Shown: positions 47,346-58,865 of the stretch, piece after piece | Numbering within the stretch: the first letter of the stretch is position 1 | Layout: each line of letters starts with the position of its first letter | NCBI GenBank assembly: GCA_950022295.1 | Contig: OX465595.1 | Location: forward strand, 223,165,770 to 223,229,769 | DNA: 64,000 bases | Direction: 5' to 3' | Origin: Bromus sterilis | Taxonomy: Eukaryota > Streptophyta > Magnoliopsida > Poales > Poaceae | Made by a program: the position numbers and the translations under genes | Notes under the pieces: model-generated | Seen by the model: only the letters and a program-made list of their open reading frames with translations | Databases searched by the model: none | What the model was told of the DNA's origin: nothing

Positions 47346-50300
47346 TTCTAAATAAATTAGAATAATACTCTTGAAGCTTTATAAATTATTTTGGAGGTTT
47401 AAAATTTAAGATTTCGTTTAATATTTAAACCAAACCGAAGGAGAAGTTTTTGCAAAACTGGTTTTGTTGTTAAAAAAAAGAAGAAAACCTACGCTACCTG
47501 GGCCACATCCCATCTCTCTTTCTCTCTCCAGCCCGCATGACACCCCACCCCTACGTCACCAGGAGGCCCCCCTGCTGACGCAAGCCAGATGACGGCAGCC
47601 CTGGCCACCGCCCTCGTCGGCCAGTCGACGAGGAGGTCGCCCTCTCCGCTCGCCTCTCCCGCTCCTGCACCCCTCCCTTGCCTCGCTTTAAAAGGGGAGC
47701 ACCCCAGCCTCCCCAGCTCCTCACTCCACCTCGCTCCAGCGCCCTCACCACACCCGCTCGCCCGAGACAGAACAGAAGCAGAAGAGAAGGAAGGAGAAGC
47801 AAAGAAGAAGAGAGGAGGCGGGAGGGTCGGCCGGCGAGCCCTCTCTCTGCCCCACACCGGAGCTGCGTCGACAAGGAGCCGATGCCTGGAGGAGCCGACG
47901 CCCTACCACGTTCGTCTACGTCGAGCCGTCATCGTTCGTCGCCGCGAAACGCCTCTCCAACGCCAAAAATGAGACCCCGACAAGCTCCTCTACACCCGCC
48001 ACACCTCCACGCCGCCCGCGTCGCCGGAAGCGCCCCCGGTGAGCCTCCCCCGACGCCTCCTGTCCACCTTCAGTGCTGCCGATTCCTGCGTTGCAAGCCC
48101 CGTTTTTGGGCAAAAATGGAACCCCCCAGGGGCCCCCTACCTCCGCCGCCCCATGCCGCCGGCCGCCGGCCACCGGAGGGCCGCCGGCGAGGCCAGCCTG
48201 CCCCCTGTTCGCCATGGGAGCTCTCCCGAGCTCCCCGCCCGCCAGTGCTGGAAGAAGGGCCCCTGGCCGTCCGATCTTTCCATATCTAAAGGCCCAGGGA
48301 GCCCCATACCCTTTCGTTTTTTTTATAAAAAAAAACTTACTGCTGCACTGTGCTGGGCTCGGCCCGTTTAAGAAAAAGGAAACAGTGCCCGTGTGCGCCA
48401 GATAGCCGGGACGGCCTGCTGAGCTTTTCTCTTTTGTTTTAAACTGCGGCACTTAAATAATTCTAAACAAATAACCGTAGATTAGAAAATTATGAAATAA
48501 ATTTTGTGTGGCTTAGAAAATTGTGTTTTATTTTTTGGTATGGTTAGAATAATTTTTATGCAGTATCAAATTAATTTCTTTAGTTTAAACTAGTTAATTG
48601 TGATTTTTAGCAGCTAAGAATAGTTTTAATCAATTCCCTGTAAACCCTAAAAATGAAATGTTGATTTGTATATACTTCTGTGAATATTCTTGTTTTTTTT
48701 GTGTGTAGAATATTATTTGGCTTAAATAAATTTGTGACCCCTTTTATTATTATTATTATTAATAATAATAATATTGCTAGTTTATTTCCTATGTAACTTA
48801 TGTTAGTACTATTTGATTGTTAGTTTAATATTAAACTAGCATTTGGTCAGTAGGTTATTGCTATGAACTTGGTTATGGAAATAAAACAAGTTAATAAGTT
48901 GTTAGTGAGTAACTTAACATAACTTAAGTTAAGAATTACTTTAATATAATCTTGTTGTGGTAATCCTATTAAATTTATTCCAATGCCTTGTTGTGGTATT
49001 CAACTTTGAAGTGTTGACTTAGTATTTCAATGCTAGTACAAGTGGTTCTTTAATTACTTGTTGTTTGATGGTGAAGTTGAGTGTTGTGTGCCTTGTTTGT
49101 TTTTTCCCTGTTGTAATGGTGAATTTGTTTCTTCCAAAACGTGTAGACGATACGCCGTACGTTGCAGGTGAAGACTCCTCCCTAGCCGCCGAAGAAGCCG
49201 ATCCAGGGTACCTCGCCGAGGAAGGCAAGCCACCGTCAAACTCAAAACCCCGCATTACCATTTCTTTTACCTATCTTGTATCACTTATATTGTATCATGA
49301 TAGTATTATATGTTCATATGGTTTGGGATTGTATTAGTTATATTAGAAAAACTCCACACCACCCCATAGCCTACCTATTTGGGAAAAACTAAGTAGAACC
49401 CCGATGATCCCGACATTCTGTCGAGACCATCACTCAGCTCTAGTATTTAGCATTACATAACAACTTGGAAAGTCATACTTCATCCTATTTGGTACGGCAT
49501 ACACCTAAGAAGGTGGTATAGCCGGGATTGTGGAACATCGTTGGACATGGACAAAGTCTGGAGGGACTCTCTATATGTGCCGCAAAAAATCTAGCATTAC
49601 AGTACGACCACTATACTCTGGTATGGGACAGGGCTAGTTGGAAGCTTGTTTGTCTTAGTACGGGGGTCCTATAACTACACATGGATGCGTGATTCCACGA
49701 ATCTGATAGCCCTCGAAGTCGATCGGTGAAATTCGCTAGGCTTAGTGTCGGAAGGAACCTTGGTGCTCTTCGACTATGGTGCAGGCTTGGGTCCAAGAGG
49801 AGCATGATCTGTCACACAGAAAGTCTATGCAGTACGCAAGGGGTGGATGCACCTGTACTAGGGCAGACAAGGGGAAAACTATGGTCGATTATCCGAGACC
49901 CGCATACTAAAGTATGACGATCCGTGGGGACACACGGCGGATGTATCGAATGTGGTGGGTAAAGTGTACAACCTCTGCAGAGTGTAAATCTATTCGAGTA
50001 GCCGGAGTCCACGGTCATGGACAGCTAGTGAGGCCACACTTTGTGGGGAATAGATGAGAAACCCCGATACCGAGTTTATGGATCGCGCCGATGATGTTGT
50101 TATTGTTGGAAAAAGGTTGGACTTGACTTATCCAAGTACATTGTGGGGAAATAAAATCTGCCAAGTGTTAAAATTTTGCCAACTTAATAATGATCTTGAG
50201 TAGATAGAAAATCCCTATGAAAAACTCCACCATATAGCCATCCTATTATTTTCGTATGCAAAACTTTGTTTCTTTCTTTAGGTGGTTTGCGAGTACTTTG

Positions 50301-50634
50301 TATGTACTCACGGCTTTGTCCCTGGTTATTCCATCGGCCAGGCTTGGAGGAGCAGGTATATGACGACGATGCTACCGGCGACTACTAGGACCTGTTATGC
50401 TCTGATCTACCCTGTGGATTGTGACGCCCCTACCTTTGATGCTTTTGTTTTTCCGCTGCTATTTGAGCCCGATGAGGCCATGAAAGACTTTATTGTTGTA
50501 TGACTTGTATTCGGTATTGTATGAACATTGAGACTATGATATCCATGTCGAGTTGTGTGTCATGCGGACTGATCATGGGAGCATGACTGTATACACAACT
50601 GGTCGCTTCGGACATATAGTCCGGGGTGCCCACA
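47345..50634 (+). repeat. G2 5' LTR (left end truncated)
   Basis: It aligns with the 3' LTR from about 56790 on. The first 430 or so bases present in the 3' LTR (from TGTCACATCCC) are missing here. It ends GGTGCCCACA before the primer site. It contains a TATA-like TTTAAAAGG (47687-47695) in GC-rich sequence, a (TTA)n tract at about 48740, and the shared Gypsy island at about 49960-50025. The remaining length of 3.3 kb implies an original LTR near 3.7 kb. GC-rich frames at 47489-48371 are overlapping on both strands and also occur in the other LTR; not genes. Confidence 0.85.
47687..47695 (+). promoter_or_regulatory. Candidate TATA box of the G2 LTR
   Basis: TTTAAAAGG in a CTCGCTTTAAAAGGGGAGC context, conserved at 57125-57133 in the 3' LTR. 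Confidence 0.5.
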
Positions 50635-50637
50635 GAC

Positions 50638-50651
50638 TTGGTATCAGAGCC
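50638..50651 (+). other. G2 primer-binding site (tRNA-Met)
   Basis: TTGGTATCAGAGCC, three bases (GAC) after the LTR end. It matches the initiator tRNA-Met 3' end and uses the same spacer as G1. Confidence 0.88.
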
Positions 50652-50857
50652 TCTGTTCAGACCATATCAACCTAGTTAGGTTGGTTGGTAGATAGGATGG
50701 GGGGAAATCAAAAACTATTTTCTAAACTAAAGAGATGGTCAAATGCATAGTATAGAATGCTTACCTCTCTTATCCCCTCTATAGTAAACTATTAAATGTT
50801 TTATTATGTTAAAATTTTGCACACTTGTCATCTAACTTAAACTCTTAAAATGTGTAG

Positions 50858-51640
50858 ATGGCTGGAGTTCCTGTGCACCACCTCCAGCTGACTCAGGCTG
50901 GGAAGACACCCTTTGCTCTGGATCTGATGGATCTGCTTGCGCTCGTTCACCGCCCAGCTGCGGAATTCAGGGCTTTCCAGATCAGCAGTGGGGAGGATAC
51001 CGAGCTCCGCCTGATTGTGCGGTGTGAGCTCCGAGGTTCGGACGTGGCTCCACGGTCGGATCCTATCAGCTTCATGGTGTATGCTCGTACCTGGGAGGAG
51101 GGTCTGGGACGAGCTTGCCAGGAGGCGATTGCTCGCCTTGTGAGGTTTTACCAGTACGAGCTGGGTACCACGCGGTTCCGTCACTACGGGATGCGCGATG
51201 ATCAGGGAGATCCCACTCCTGGTGTGCTTCACCCGGTCCTGAGGGACCACTTGTTCGCTCTAGAGAGACATCTGGCTCTGACTCAGGCTCAGCTGGATGA
51301 TGTCTGGGTCAAGAATGACTACAACCTCTAGACCGAGGGTCCCGCCCCCATCGCCCCAATCGAGCTGGAGACTCGGGACAAGATTATCAAGGAGTTGCAG
51401 GACAAGTTCGCCAGTCTGGAGGAGAGTAACAAGATGCTGAGGAAGAAGACTAGGAGCCTGAAGCGCAAGTGCGATGATTTGGAGGATGAGATTGATGCTC
51501 TGGATCATGGCGAGGACATCCAGAAGGGGGAGAACGCTCATATCAGTGATGATGAGGACTGGATGGATGAGGAGTACGAGGAGGCTCTAGACACTGATGA
51601 TGAGGACTTCATCGATGAGCGCGATGAGGATGAGCTCTAG
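50858..51640 (+). pseudogene. G2 extra ORF upstream of gag (coiled-coil, acidic tail)
   Basis: The ATG at 50858 starts MAGVPVHHLQLTQAGKTPF and the frame runs about 260 codons to 51640, broken by one TAG at 51329-51331. Residues about 1-155 look globular (RPAAEFRAFQISSG, FMVYARTWEEGLGRACQEA, RFRHYGMRDDQGDP). About 170-220 form a charged heptad-like stretch (KELQDKFASLEESNKMLRKK), likely a coiled coil. The end is strongly acidic (Asp/Glu with DEDWMDEEYEE). It lies between primer site and gag with its own start, a place where most Gypsy elements have only leader; Ogre/Tat elements are known to carry an ORF there. I recognise no domain and give no function. It could be an oligomerising or RNA/chromatin-binding accessory protein, which is inference. 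Confidence 0.6.
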
Positions 51641-51879
51641 GCGTCGTTAGTTGTTGGATGCCCTTTTGGAGATTGCGTTAGACGTTGCATGTGTGGTTGG
51701 TTACATGTAAGACTTGATTATGTATGAGACTTATGCTATCGTTATTCTACCATGTGGTGATTTCTAGTTGCATGATTATTACCTATTTTATAAGTCTTGC
51801 TTGTGTGTGATAAATAGATTGTTAGGAACTTACCCTCTTGTAGACTAAATTCCCTCTTATCTTGCGCAACAACCTCAGG

Positions 51880-52962
51880 ATGCCGAGAAGCTCCTACGCC
51901 AACCCAAGTGGATCTGGTGACGCGCCACCGCCACCACCCGACTCGAACATGGCGCAGCTTCTGCGACTGCTGATGGAGGAGCGCCAGGCCGCTCGTGACG
52001 AGCGCTAGGTGAACATGGCTGCACTCCAGCAGCTAGTCCAGGCCGCCACAAATGCCAACCAAGGAGGCGGAGGAGCTGGTGGGAATGAGGAGCCCAGGTC
52101 TCGGCTCCGAGACTTCCAGAACACCAACCCTCCAGTGTTTTCGCAGACAAAGGAGCCTTTGGATGCTGAGGATTGGCTCTGCACCATGCAGAACAATCTG
52201 GCTGTCGCCGCTGTTGGCAACAACGAGAAGGTCCTATATGCCACCCACTACCTCACCGGCACCGCAAGGAGCTGGTGGGAAGGAGTGCGTGCCCGTCTTC
52301 CAGAAGGGCAAGTACTCACTTGGGCTGAGTTCTCCGAGAAGTTCAAGAAGGCGCACATCCCTACTGCACTGATCAGGAGGATGAAGGACGAGTTCCGCCA
52401 CCTCAAGCAAGGAGGCATGACTATGGTTGGATATCTTGACTGCTTCACTCAGCTGTCTAGGTATGCCCCGGAGGAGGTGGACACCGAGGAGAAGCGAAAG
52501 GACCGTTTCTTGGATGGATTGCACGATGAGCTGCAGGTTGTCCTGGTGGCCATGCAGTTCCCTGATCTTGAGTCTCTTGCCGATGCTGCTATCATGATGG
52601 AGGGCAAGCTCAAGACGGCCTTTGAGAACCGCAAGCGCCGCATGATGCAGCAGGGTGGATCCAGCAACCCTCGACTTCGTCCGACCCAACCACCAAGGCC
52701 AGCACCCCAGCCTCAGAGGAGCCCTTACCCAGCGCCACGCCCTAGTGCTCCTGCTCGCCCTGGTGGAGTTCCCCGCGACCCTGCATCAGAAGTAATCTGC
52801 TTCAAGTGTGACTAGAAGGGTCACTATGCCATTACCTGCACCAATAAGGCGAATGCTGTCCCACGCCCCAATGCTCCAGCACCAGCCAAAGTGAACCCCG
52901 GCCGCAACAATGCCCAGCGCGGTGCGCCCAACGCCGCCAAGGGACGTCTGAACCATGTGTAA
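51880..52962 (+). pseudogene. G2 gag, broken
   Basis: The ATG at 51880 starts MPRSSYANPSGSGDAPPPPP. In-frame stops occur at 52006-52008 (TAG, after ...RDER), 52813-52815 (TAG, inside the zinc knuckle CFKCD*KGHYAITC) and 52960-52962 (TAA). Between them is a clear retrotransposon Gag core: PVFSQTKEPLDAEDWLCTM, LTGTARSWWEGVRARLP, LTWAEFSEKFKKAHIP and MVGYLDCFTQLSRYAPE. A Pro/Arg-rich region precedes the knuckle. Gag and pol share one frame, so the parent made a single polyprotein. At least two of the stops would arise from CAG by C-to-T change. Confidence 0.88.
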
Positions 52963-53922
52963 GCCGAGGAAGCCCTGGAGGAAGCAGACGTTATCTTGGG
53001 TACGTTTCCAGTTAATTCAGGACCTGCTCAAGTATTGTTTGATTCTGGTGCATCACACTCGTTTGTTACGAAGACATTTGTGGATAGAAGCAAGTTGTCA
53101 CCTAGTGAAATGAGGAGGCCCTTGGTAGTCCAAATACCCGGATCCAAAACCCGAGCCAGTTTAGCTTGTTCCGGAGTTCCCATAGCGATTCATGGAGTCG
53201 AGTTCCCAGCTGACCTGATCGTGTTAGGGACAGAAGGTATAGATGTGGTACTTGGCATGAATTGCTTGTCTAGATACCGAGGCCGGATAGATTGCACTGA
53301 GAGGACAGTCAACCTCACAAATGCTGATGGAGTTCAGATAGAGTATACTGACAAGGAAGAGATTGCCCGAGCCTTCTGTCATCAGAGTGTCTCGGTGCCA
53401 CCACTTGAGGAGGTGAAGGTTGTATGTGAATTCCCGGACGTCTTTCCGGAGGAGCTACCCGGTATGCCGCCAGATCGGGATATCGAGTTTATCATCGAGT
53501 TAGTGCCTGGCACAGCCCCTATTGCACAGAGACCCTACCGGATGAATGCCGAAGAGCTGGTTGAGTTGAAGAAACAGATGAATGACATGCTCCAGAAGGG
53601 ACTGATTCAACCCAGTGCTTCACCCTGGGGTTCGCCAGTTCTCTTTGTGGACAAGAGAGATGGCACCATACGCATGTGTGTGGACTACCGTAAGCTGAAA
53701 TAAGTGACCATCAAGAACAAGTATCCGCTCCCCAAGATCGAGGATCTGTTCGACCAGTTGAACGGAGCCCGAGTCTTTTGCAAGAACGATCTAAGTACCG
53801 GATATCACCAGTTGAAGGTTCGCGAGTCGGACATCCCCAAGACAGCTTTCACGACCCGCTATGGTTTGTTCGAGTACACTGTCATGTCTTTCAGACTTAC
53901 CAATGCCCCGGCCATTTCATGA
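52963..53922 (+). pseudogene. G2 pol part 1: protease and start of RT
   Basis: Same frame as gag. The protease has an intact active site, LFDSGASHSFVTK (about 53040), and the GIDVVLGMNCLSRYRG element. The linker carries VFPEELPGMPPDRD, then RT begins (APIAQRPYRMNAEELVELK, RMCVDYRKLK). A TAA at 53701-53703 interrupts the conserved RKLN-VTIKNKYPLP step. The frame then continues through LSTGYHQLKVRESDIPKTAF until a one-base loss near 53910 (NAPA..F) takes it out of frame, with a stop at 53920-53922. Confidence 0.88.
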
Positions 53923-55919
53923 ATCTCATGAACAAGATCTTCATGAAGTATCTCTACAAGTTTGTGGTGGTGTTCATTGACGACATCCTGATATATTCCA
54001 AGACCGAAGAAGAGCACGCCGATCATTTGCGCTTAGTCCTCGAGACTTTGCGTGAGCACCAGTTGTACGCCAAGTTCAGCAAGTGTGAGTTCTGGCTCAA
54101 GGAAGTCGGATTTTTGGGACATGTATTGTCAGAAGGAGGCATATTCGTCGACCCCGCCAAGATTCAGTCCATCATAGACTGGACAGCTCCGACCACTCAG
54201 ACTGAAGTTAGAGGATTCCTCGGACTAGCGGGATACTATCGCAAATTTGTGGAAGGCTTCTCCAGCATTTCCCGACCCATGACCCAATTGCTAAAGAAGG
54301 ACCAGAAGTTTGTGTGGACGGAAAAGTGTGAAGCCAGTTTCCAGGAGTTGAAGACGAGATTGGTATCCGCCCCAGTATTGACGATGCCTGACCTGACCAA
54401 GAGCTTTGATGTGTACTGCGATGCATCGAACGTTGGTTTGGGTTGTGTTCTTATGAAAGTGGGCAAGGTGATTGAGTACTTGTCACGACAGTTGAAGCCG
54501 CACGAGTTGAACTACCACACACATGACTTGGAGCTAGCCGTTGTTGTGCTTGCTCTCAAGAGATGGAGACATTACCTGATGGGTCACCGTTGCGACATAT
54601 ACACAGACCATAAGAGCCTGAAGTACATTTTCTCGCAGAAGGAGTTGAACATGAGGCAGAGGAGATGGATCGAGTTGATGAAAGACTACGATCTCGAGAT
54701 TCACTACCATCCTGGCAAGGCCAATGTGGTAGAAGATGCCCTCAGCCGCAAGCCCTGCACACTTAATGCTATGATCAGAGAGGCGCAGCCAGCTCTGCAC
54801 GAGGAGTTCGAGAAGCTGGGTTTGGAACTTGTTACACACGGTTTTCTGGCTCACCTCGAGCTGACTCCGACTCTATTTGATCAGATCAAGGAGGCACAGA
54901 AGGGACACGATAGTATCGAGGGAATCAAGAAGAAGATGCCCCTCGGCAAGGCCCCGAAGTTCACGATAGATGATGGAGTTCTTTGTTTCGATGGTCGATT
55001 GTGTGTGCCCGATGGGAAGGAGTTGAAGCTAACTATCCTGAAGGAAGCTCATGATACACCTTACTCCATCCACCCCGGAGGGACTAAGATGTATCAAGAC
55101 CTGAAGGACTTGTTCTGGTGGCACGGTATGAAGCGTGAAATTGCCTTGTATGTCGCCAAGTGCAACATTTGCCAGAGAGTGAAAGCAGAGCACCAGAGAC
55201 CTGCAGGACTATTGCAGCCACTCCGAGTTCCTGAATGGAAGTGGGAACACATAGGCATGGACTTCATCACAGGTCTACCGAGGTCGAGCAAAGGACATGA
55301 ATCTATCTGGGTTATCGTCGATCGACTAACAAAGGTAGCGCACTTCATCCCAGTACGAACCACCTATCGAGGAGATCAGCTGGCGGATTTTTACATGAAA
55401 AGGATCGTATGCCTGCACGGAGTTCCAAAGGAGATTGTGTCAGACCGAGGTACCCAGTTTACCTCGAGGTTCTGGAAGCAAGTTCAGGAGACACTAGGAA
55501 CCAAGCTCACATTCAACATAGCCTATCACTCGCAGACTGGAGGCCAGACTGAGCGAGTGAACCAGATACTAGAGGATATGCTCCGCGCATGTGCTCTAGC
55601 CTACGGTTCCAAGTGGGAGGACTGCTTGCCCTATGCAGAATTCTCCTACAACAACAGCTACCAGTCGAGTTTGCAAATGGCACCATTTGAAGCTCTGTAT
55701 GGAAGGAAGTGTCGCACACCCCTGAACTGGTCTCAGACCGGAGAAGGGAATATTTTCGGACCCGATGTTCTGAAAGAGGCTGAAGAGAAGGTACAGTTGA
55801 TTCATGAGCGTCTCAAGACCGCTCAGTCTCGTCAGAAGAGTTATGCCGATCCCAAGCGTCGAGAGGTGACTTTTGAAGTTGGAGATTTTGTGTATCTCCG
55901 AGTCACCCCATTGAAATGA
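53911..55919 (+). pseudogene. G2 pol part 2: RT palm, RNase H, integrase
   Basis: After the frameshift, the frame carries FMNLMNKIFMKYL and the catalytic FIDD box in VVVFIDDILIYSK (about 53975), then GLAGYYRKFVEGFS. RNase H reads FDVYCDASNVGLGC, HDLELAVVVLALKRW and IYTDHKSLKYIF. The integrase finger is complete (HPGGTKMYQDL, CNICQRVKAEH), and the core has GMDFITGLP (Asp), IVSDRGTQFTSRFW (Asp) and SQTGGQTERVNQ (Glu). It ends with LRVTPLK and a TGA at 55917-55919 in place of a glycine codon. It is the best-preserved part of G2. Confidence 0.9.
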
Positions 55920-56318
55920 ATGCAGCGATTCCATGTGAAGGGAAAGCTAGCACCCCGATACATCGGACCGTTTGAGGTGATAGCCAGACGAGGCCAAGTT
56001 ACCTATCAGTTGAGACTGCCCACAGAGCTATCCGATGTGCACGATGTCTTCCATGTCTCGCAGCTCCGGAAATGTCTGGAGGTGCCGGACAAGCCCGTTG
56101 TTTTAAAGAACATCGATCACCGCATGGTGGACATCAACCAGGATCTCACGTACCGCGAGACACCCCTTTGTATCCTGGAAGAAGCCACCCGAGTCACCCG
56201 AAAGCACGCGATCAAGTTCCACAAGGTCCAGTGGACAAACCACACAGAGGAGGAAGCCACTTGGGAACGGGAGGACTACCTCAAGCGCGAGTTCCCGCAT
56301 CTCTTCACTAGCTTGTGA
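55920..56318 (+). pseudogene. G2 integrase C-terminus with chromodomain
   Basis: In frame with the preceding part after the stop at 55917. It carries GKLAPRYIGPFEVIARRG, VHDVFHVSQLRKCLE, then the chromodomain-like RVTRKHAIKFHKVQW..EEEATWEREDYLK and the end FPHLFTSL with TGA at 56316-56318. Chromodomains at the integrase end are the mark of chromoviruses. Nearly the same layout is seen in G1 and G3. Confidence 0.88.
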
Positions 56319-56341
56319 ATCTCGGGGACGAGATTCTTTTC

Positions 56342-56350
56342 AGGGGGGAA
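56342..56350 (+). other. G2 polypurine tract
   Basis: AGGGGGGAA, four bases before the 3' LTR start TGTCACATCCCG at 56355. It is preceded by the GACGAGATTC motif also found near the tract of G1 and G3. Confidence 0.8.
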
Positions 56351-56354
56351 GGTC

Positions 56355-58177
56355 TGTCACATCCCGACTTTTATTACCATGTTATTACAGTAGAAAAAAT
56401 TAGGGGTAACAAAAACTTTCTAGAGTTGTGATGTGATGCAAATAAAATTGCCCTGTCATGCTTGCTTCATGCTTTGTTGTTATGCCATGCCTGCCTTATG
56501 CTAATGTCATACTTGTTTTCCCTGGTCTTGCCAAAAAGAATTAACCAATAAAAATAATTAGATCATACCACACAAATTGATCAACCAACTTATCACCACC
56601 ATAGCATATTAGCATCAATAATATTTTCACCAAATAAAGTTTTTCTTGCACATAAATTCACCATTTAAATAAGGAAAAATACCTCTATAGCAGAAAGTAT
56701 TTAATAAAAATATTTCAAAACTGCTAATTAAATTATTACTATTACTATAATAGTAATAATATTTTTAACCCAATTAAAAAATATCTTAAAAACGCTAAAG
56801 AAATTAGAATAATACTCTTGAAGCTTTATAAATTATTTCGGAGGTTTAAAATTTAAGATTTCGTTTAATATTTAAACCAAACCGAAGGAGAAGTTTTTGC
56901 AAAACTGGTTTTGTTGGTAAAAAAAAAAGAAGAAAACCTGCGCTACCTGGGCCGCAGGTGATCTCTCTCTCTCTCTCTCCAGCCCGCAGGACACCCCACC
57001 CCTACGTCACCATGAGGCCCCCCTGCTAACGCAAGCCAGATGACGGCACCCCTCGCCACCTCCCTCGTCGGCCAGTAGACGAGGAGGTCGCCCTCTCCCG
57101 CTCCCGCACCCCTCCCTTGCCTCGCTTTAAAAGGGGAGCACCACAGCCTCCCCAGCTCCTCACTCCACCTCGCTCCAGCGCCCTCACCACACCCGCTCGC
57201 CCGAGATAGAACAGAAGAAGAAGAGAAGGAAGGAGAAGCAAGGAAGAAGGAGAAGGAAGAGAAGAGAGGAGGCGGGAGGGCCGGCCGGCGAGCCCCCTCT
57301 CCGCCCCACGCCGGAGCTGCGCCGACAAGGAGCCGCTTCCAGGAGGAGCCGACGCCCTACCCCGTTCGCCTACGTCGAGCCGCCGTCGTTCGTCGCCACT
57401 AAACGCCTCTCCAACGCCAAAAACGATACCCCGGCAAGCTACTCTACGCCCGCCGCCCCTCCACGCCGCCCGCCGTCGCCGGAAGTGCCCCCGGTGAGCC
57501 TCCCCCGACGCCTCCTGTCCACCTTGAGCGCCGCCGATTCCTGTGTTGCATGCCCCGTTTTTTGGGCAAAAATGGAACCCCCCAGGGCCCCCCTACCTCC
57601 GCCGCCCCATGCCGCCGGCCGCCGGCGAGGCCAGCCCGCCCCCTGTTCGCCATGGGAGCTCTCCCGAGCTCCCCGTCCGCCCGAGTTGGAAGAAGGGCCC
57701 CTGGTCGTCCGATCTTCCCAGATCTAATGGCCCAGGGAGCCCCATACCCTTTCGTTTTTTTATAAAAAAAAACTTACTGCTGCGCTGTGCTGGGCTCGGC
57801 CCGTTTAAAAAAAAGGAAACAGTGCCCGTGTGCGCCAGATAGCCGGGCCGGCCTGCTGAGCCTTTCTCTTTTGTTTTAAACTGCAGCACTTAAATAATTC
57901 TAAACAAATAACCGTAGCTCAGAAAATTATGAAATAAATTGTGTGGCTTAGAAAATTCTGTTTTATTTATCTGTATGCTTAGAATAATTTTTTGCAGTAT
58001 CAAATTAACTGCTTTAGTTTAAACTAGTTAATTGTGCTTTTTAGCAGCTAAGAATAGTATTAATCAATTCCCTGTAAACCCTAGAAATGAAATGTTGATT
58101 TGTATATACTCCTGTGAATATTCTTGTTTTTTTTGTGTTTGTAGAATATTATTTGGCTTAAATAAATTTGTGACCCC

Positions 58178-58215
<38 letters not shown>

Positions 58216-58865
58216 ATTGCTCGTTTATTTCCTATGTAACTTATGTTAGTACTATTTGATTGTTAGTTTAATATTAAACTAGCATTTGGTCAGTAGGTTA
58301 TTGCTATGAACTTGGTTATGGAAATAAAACAAGTTAATAAGTTTTTAGTGAATAACTTAACATAACTTAAGTTAAGAATTACTTTAATATAATCTTGTTG
58401 TGGTAATCCTATTAAATTTATTCCAATGCCTTGTTGTGGTATTCAACTTTGAAGTGTTGACTTAGTATTTCAATGCTAGTACAAGTGGTTCTTTAATTAC
58501 TTGTTGTTTGATGGTGAAGTTGAGTGTTGTGTGCCTTGTTAGTTTTTTCCCTGTTGTAATGGTGAATTTGTTTCTTCCGCAACGTGTAGACGATACGTCG
58601 TACGTTGCAGGTGAAGACTCCTCCCTAGCCACCGAAGAAGCCGATCCAGGGTACCTCGCCGAGGAAGGCAAGCCACCGTCAAACTCAAAACCTTGCATTA
58701 CCATTTCTTTTACCTATCTTGTATCACTTATATTGTATCATGATAGTATTATATGTTCATATGGTTTGGGATTGTATTAGTTATATTAGAAAAATTCCAC
58801 ACCACGCCATAGCCTACCTATTTGGGAAAAACTAAGTAGAACCCCGATGATCCCGGCATTCTGTC
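56355..58865 (+). repeat. G2 3' LTR (right end truncated)
   Basis: It starts TGTCACATCCCGAC after the polypurine tract. It aligns with the 5' LTR up to GATCCCGGCATTCTGTC (58865), then jumps into the X LTR; about 1.2 kb of the LTR end (matching 49421-50634) is missing. It contains the TATA-like motif at 57125-57133 and a longer (TTA)n tract (about 58180-58213) than the 5' LTR. The 57444-57842 frames are GC-rich overlaps, not genes. Confidence 0.88.
58180..58213. repeat. (TTA)n microsatellite in the G2 3' LTR
   Basis: About ten TTA repeats, versus an interrupted (TTA)/(AAT) palindromic run in the 5' LTR near 48740-48771. The tract changed by slippage after insertion. Confidence 0.85.

Noticed and set aside
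47489..48452. GC-rich ORFs of 107-203 codons (and relatives at 57026-57889)
   Set aside because: Part of the G2 LTR transcription-start region; frames overlap on both strands and are not conserved between the two LTRs.
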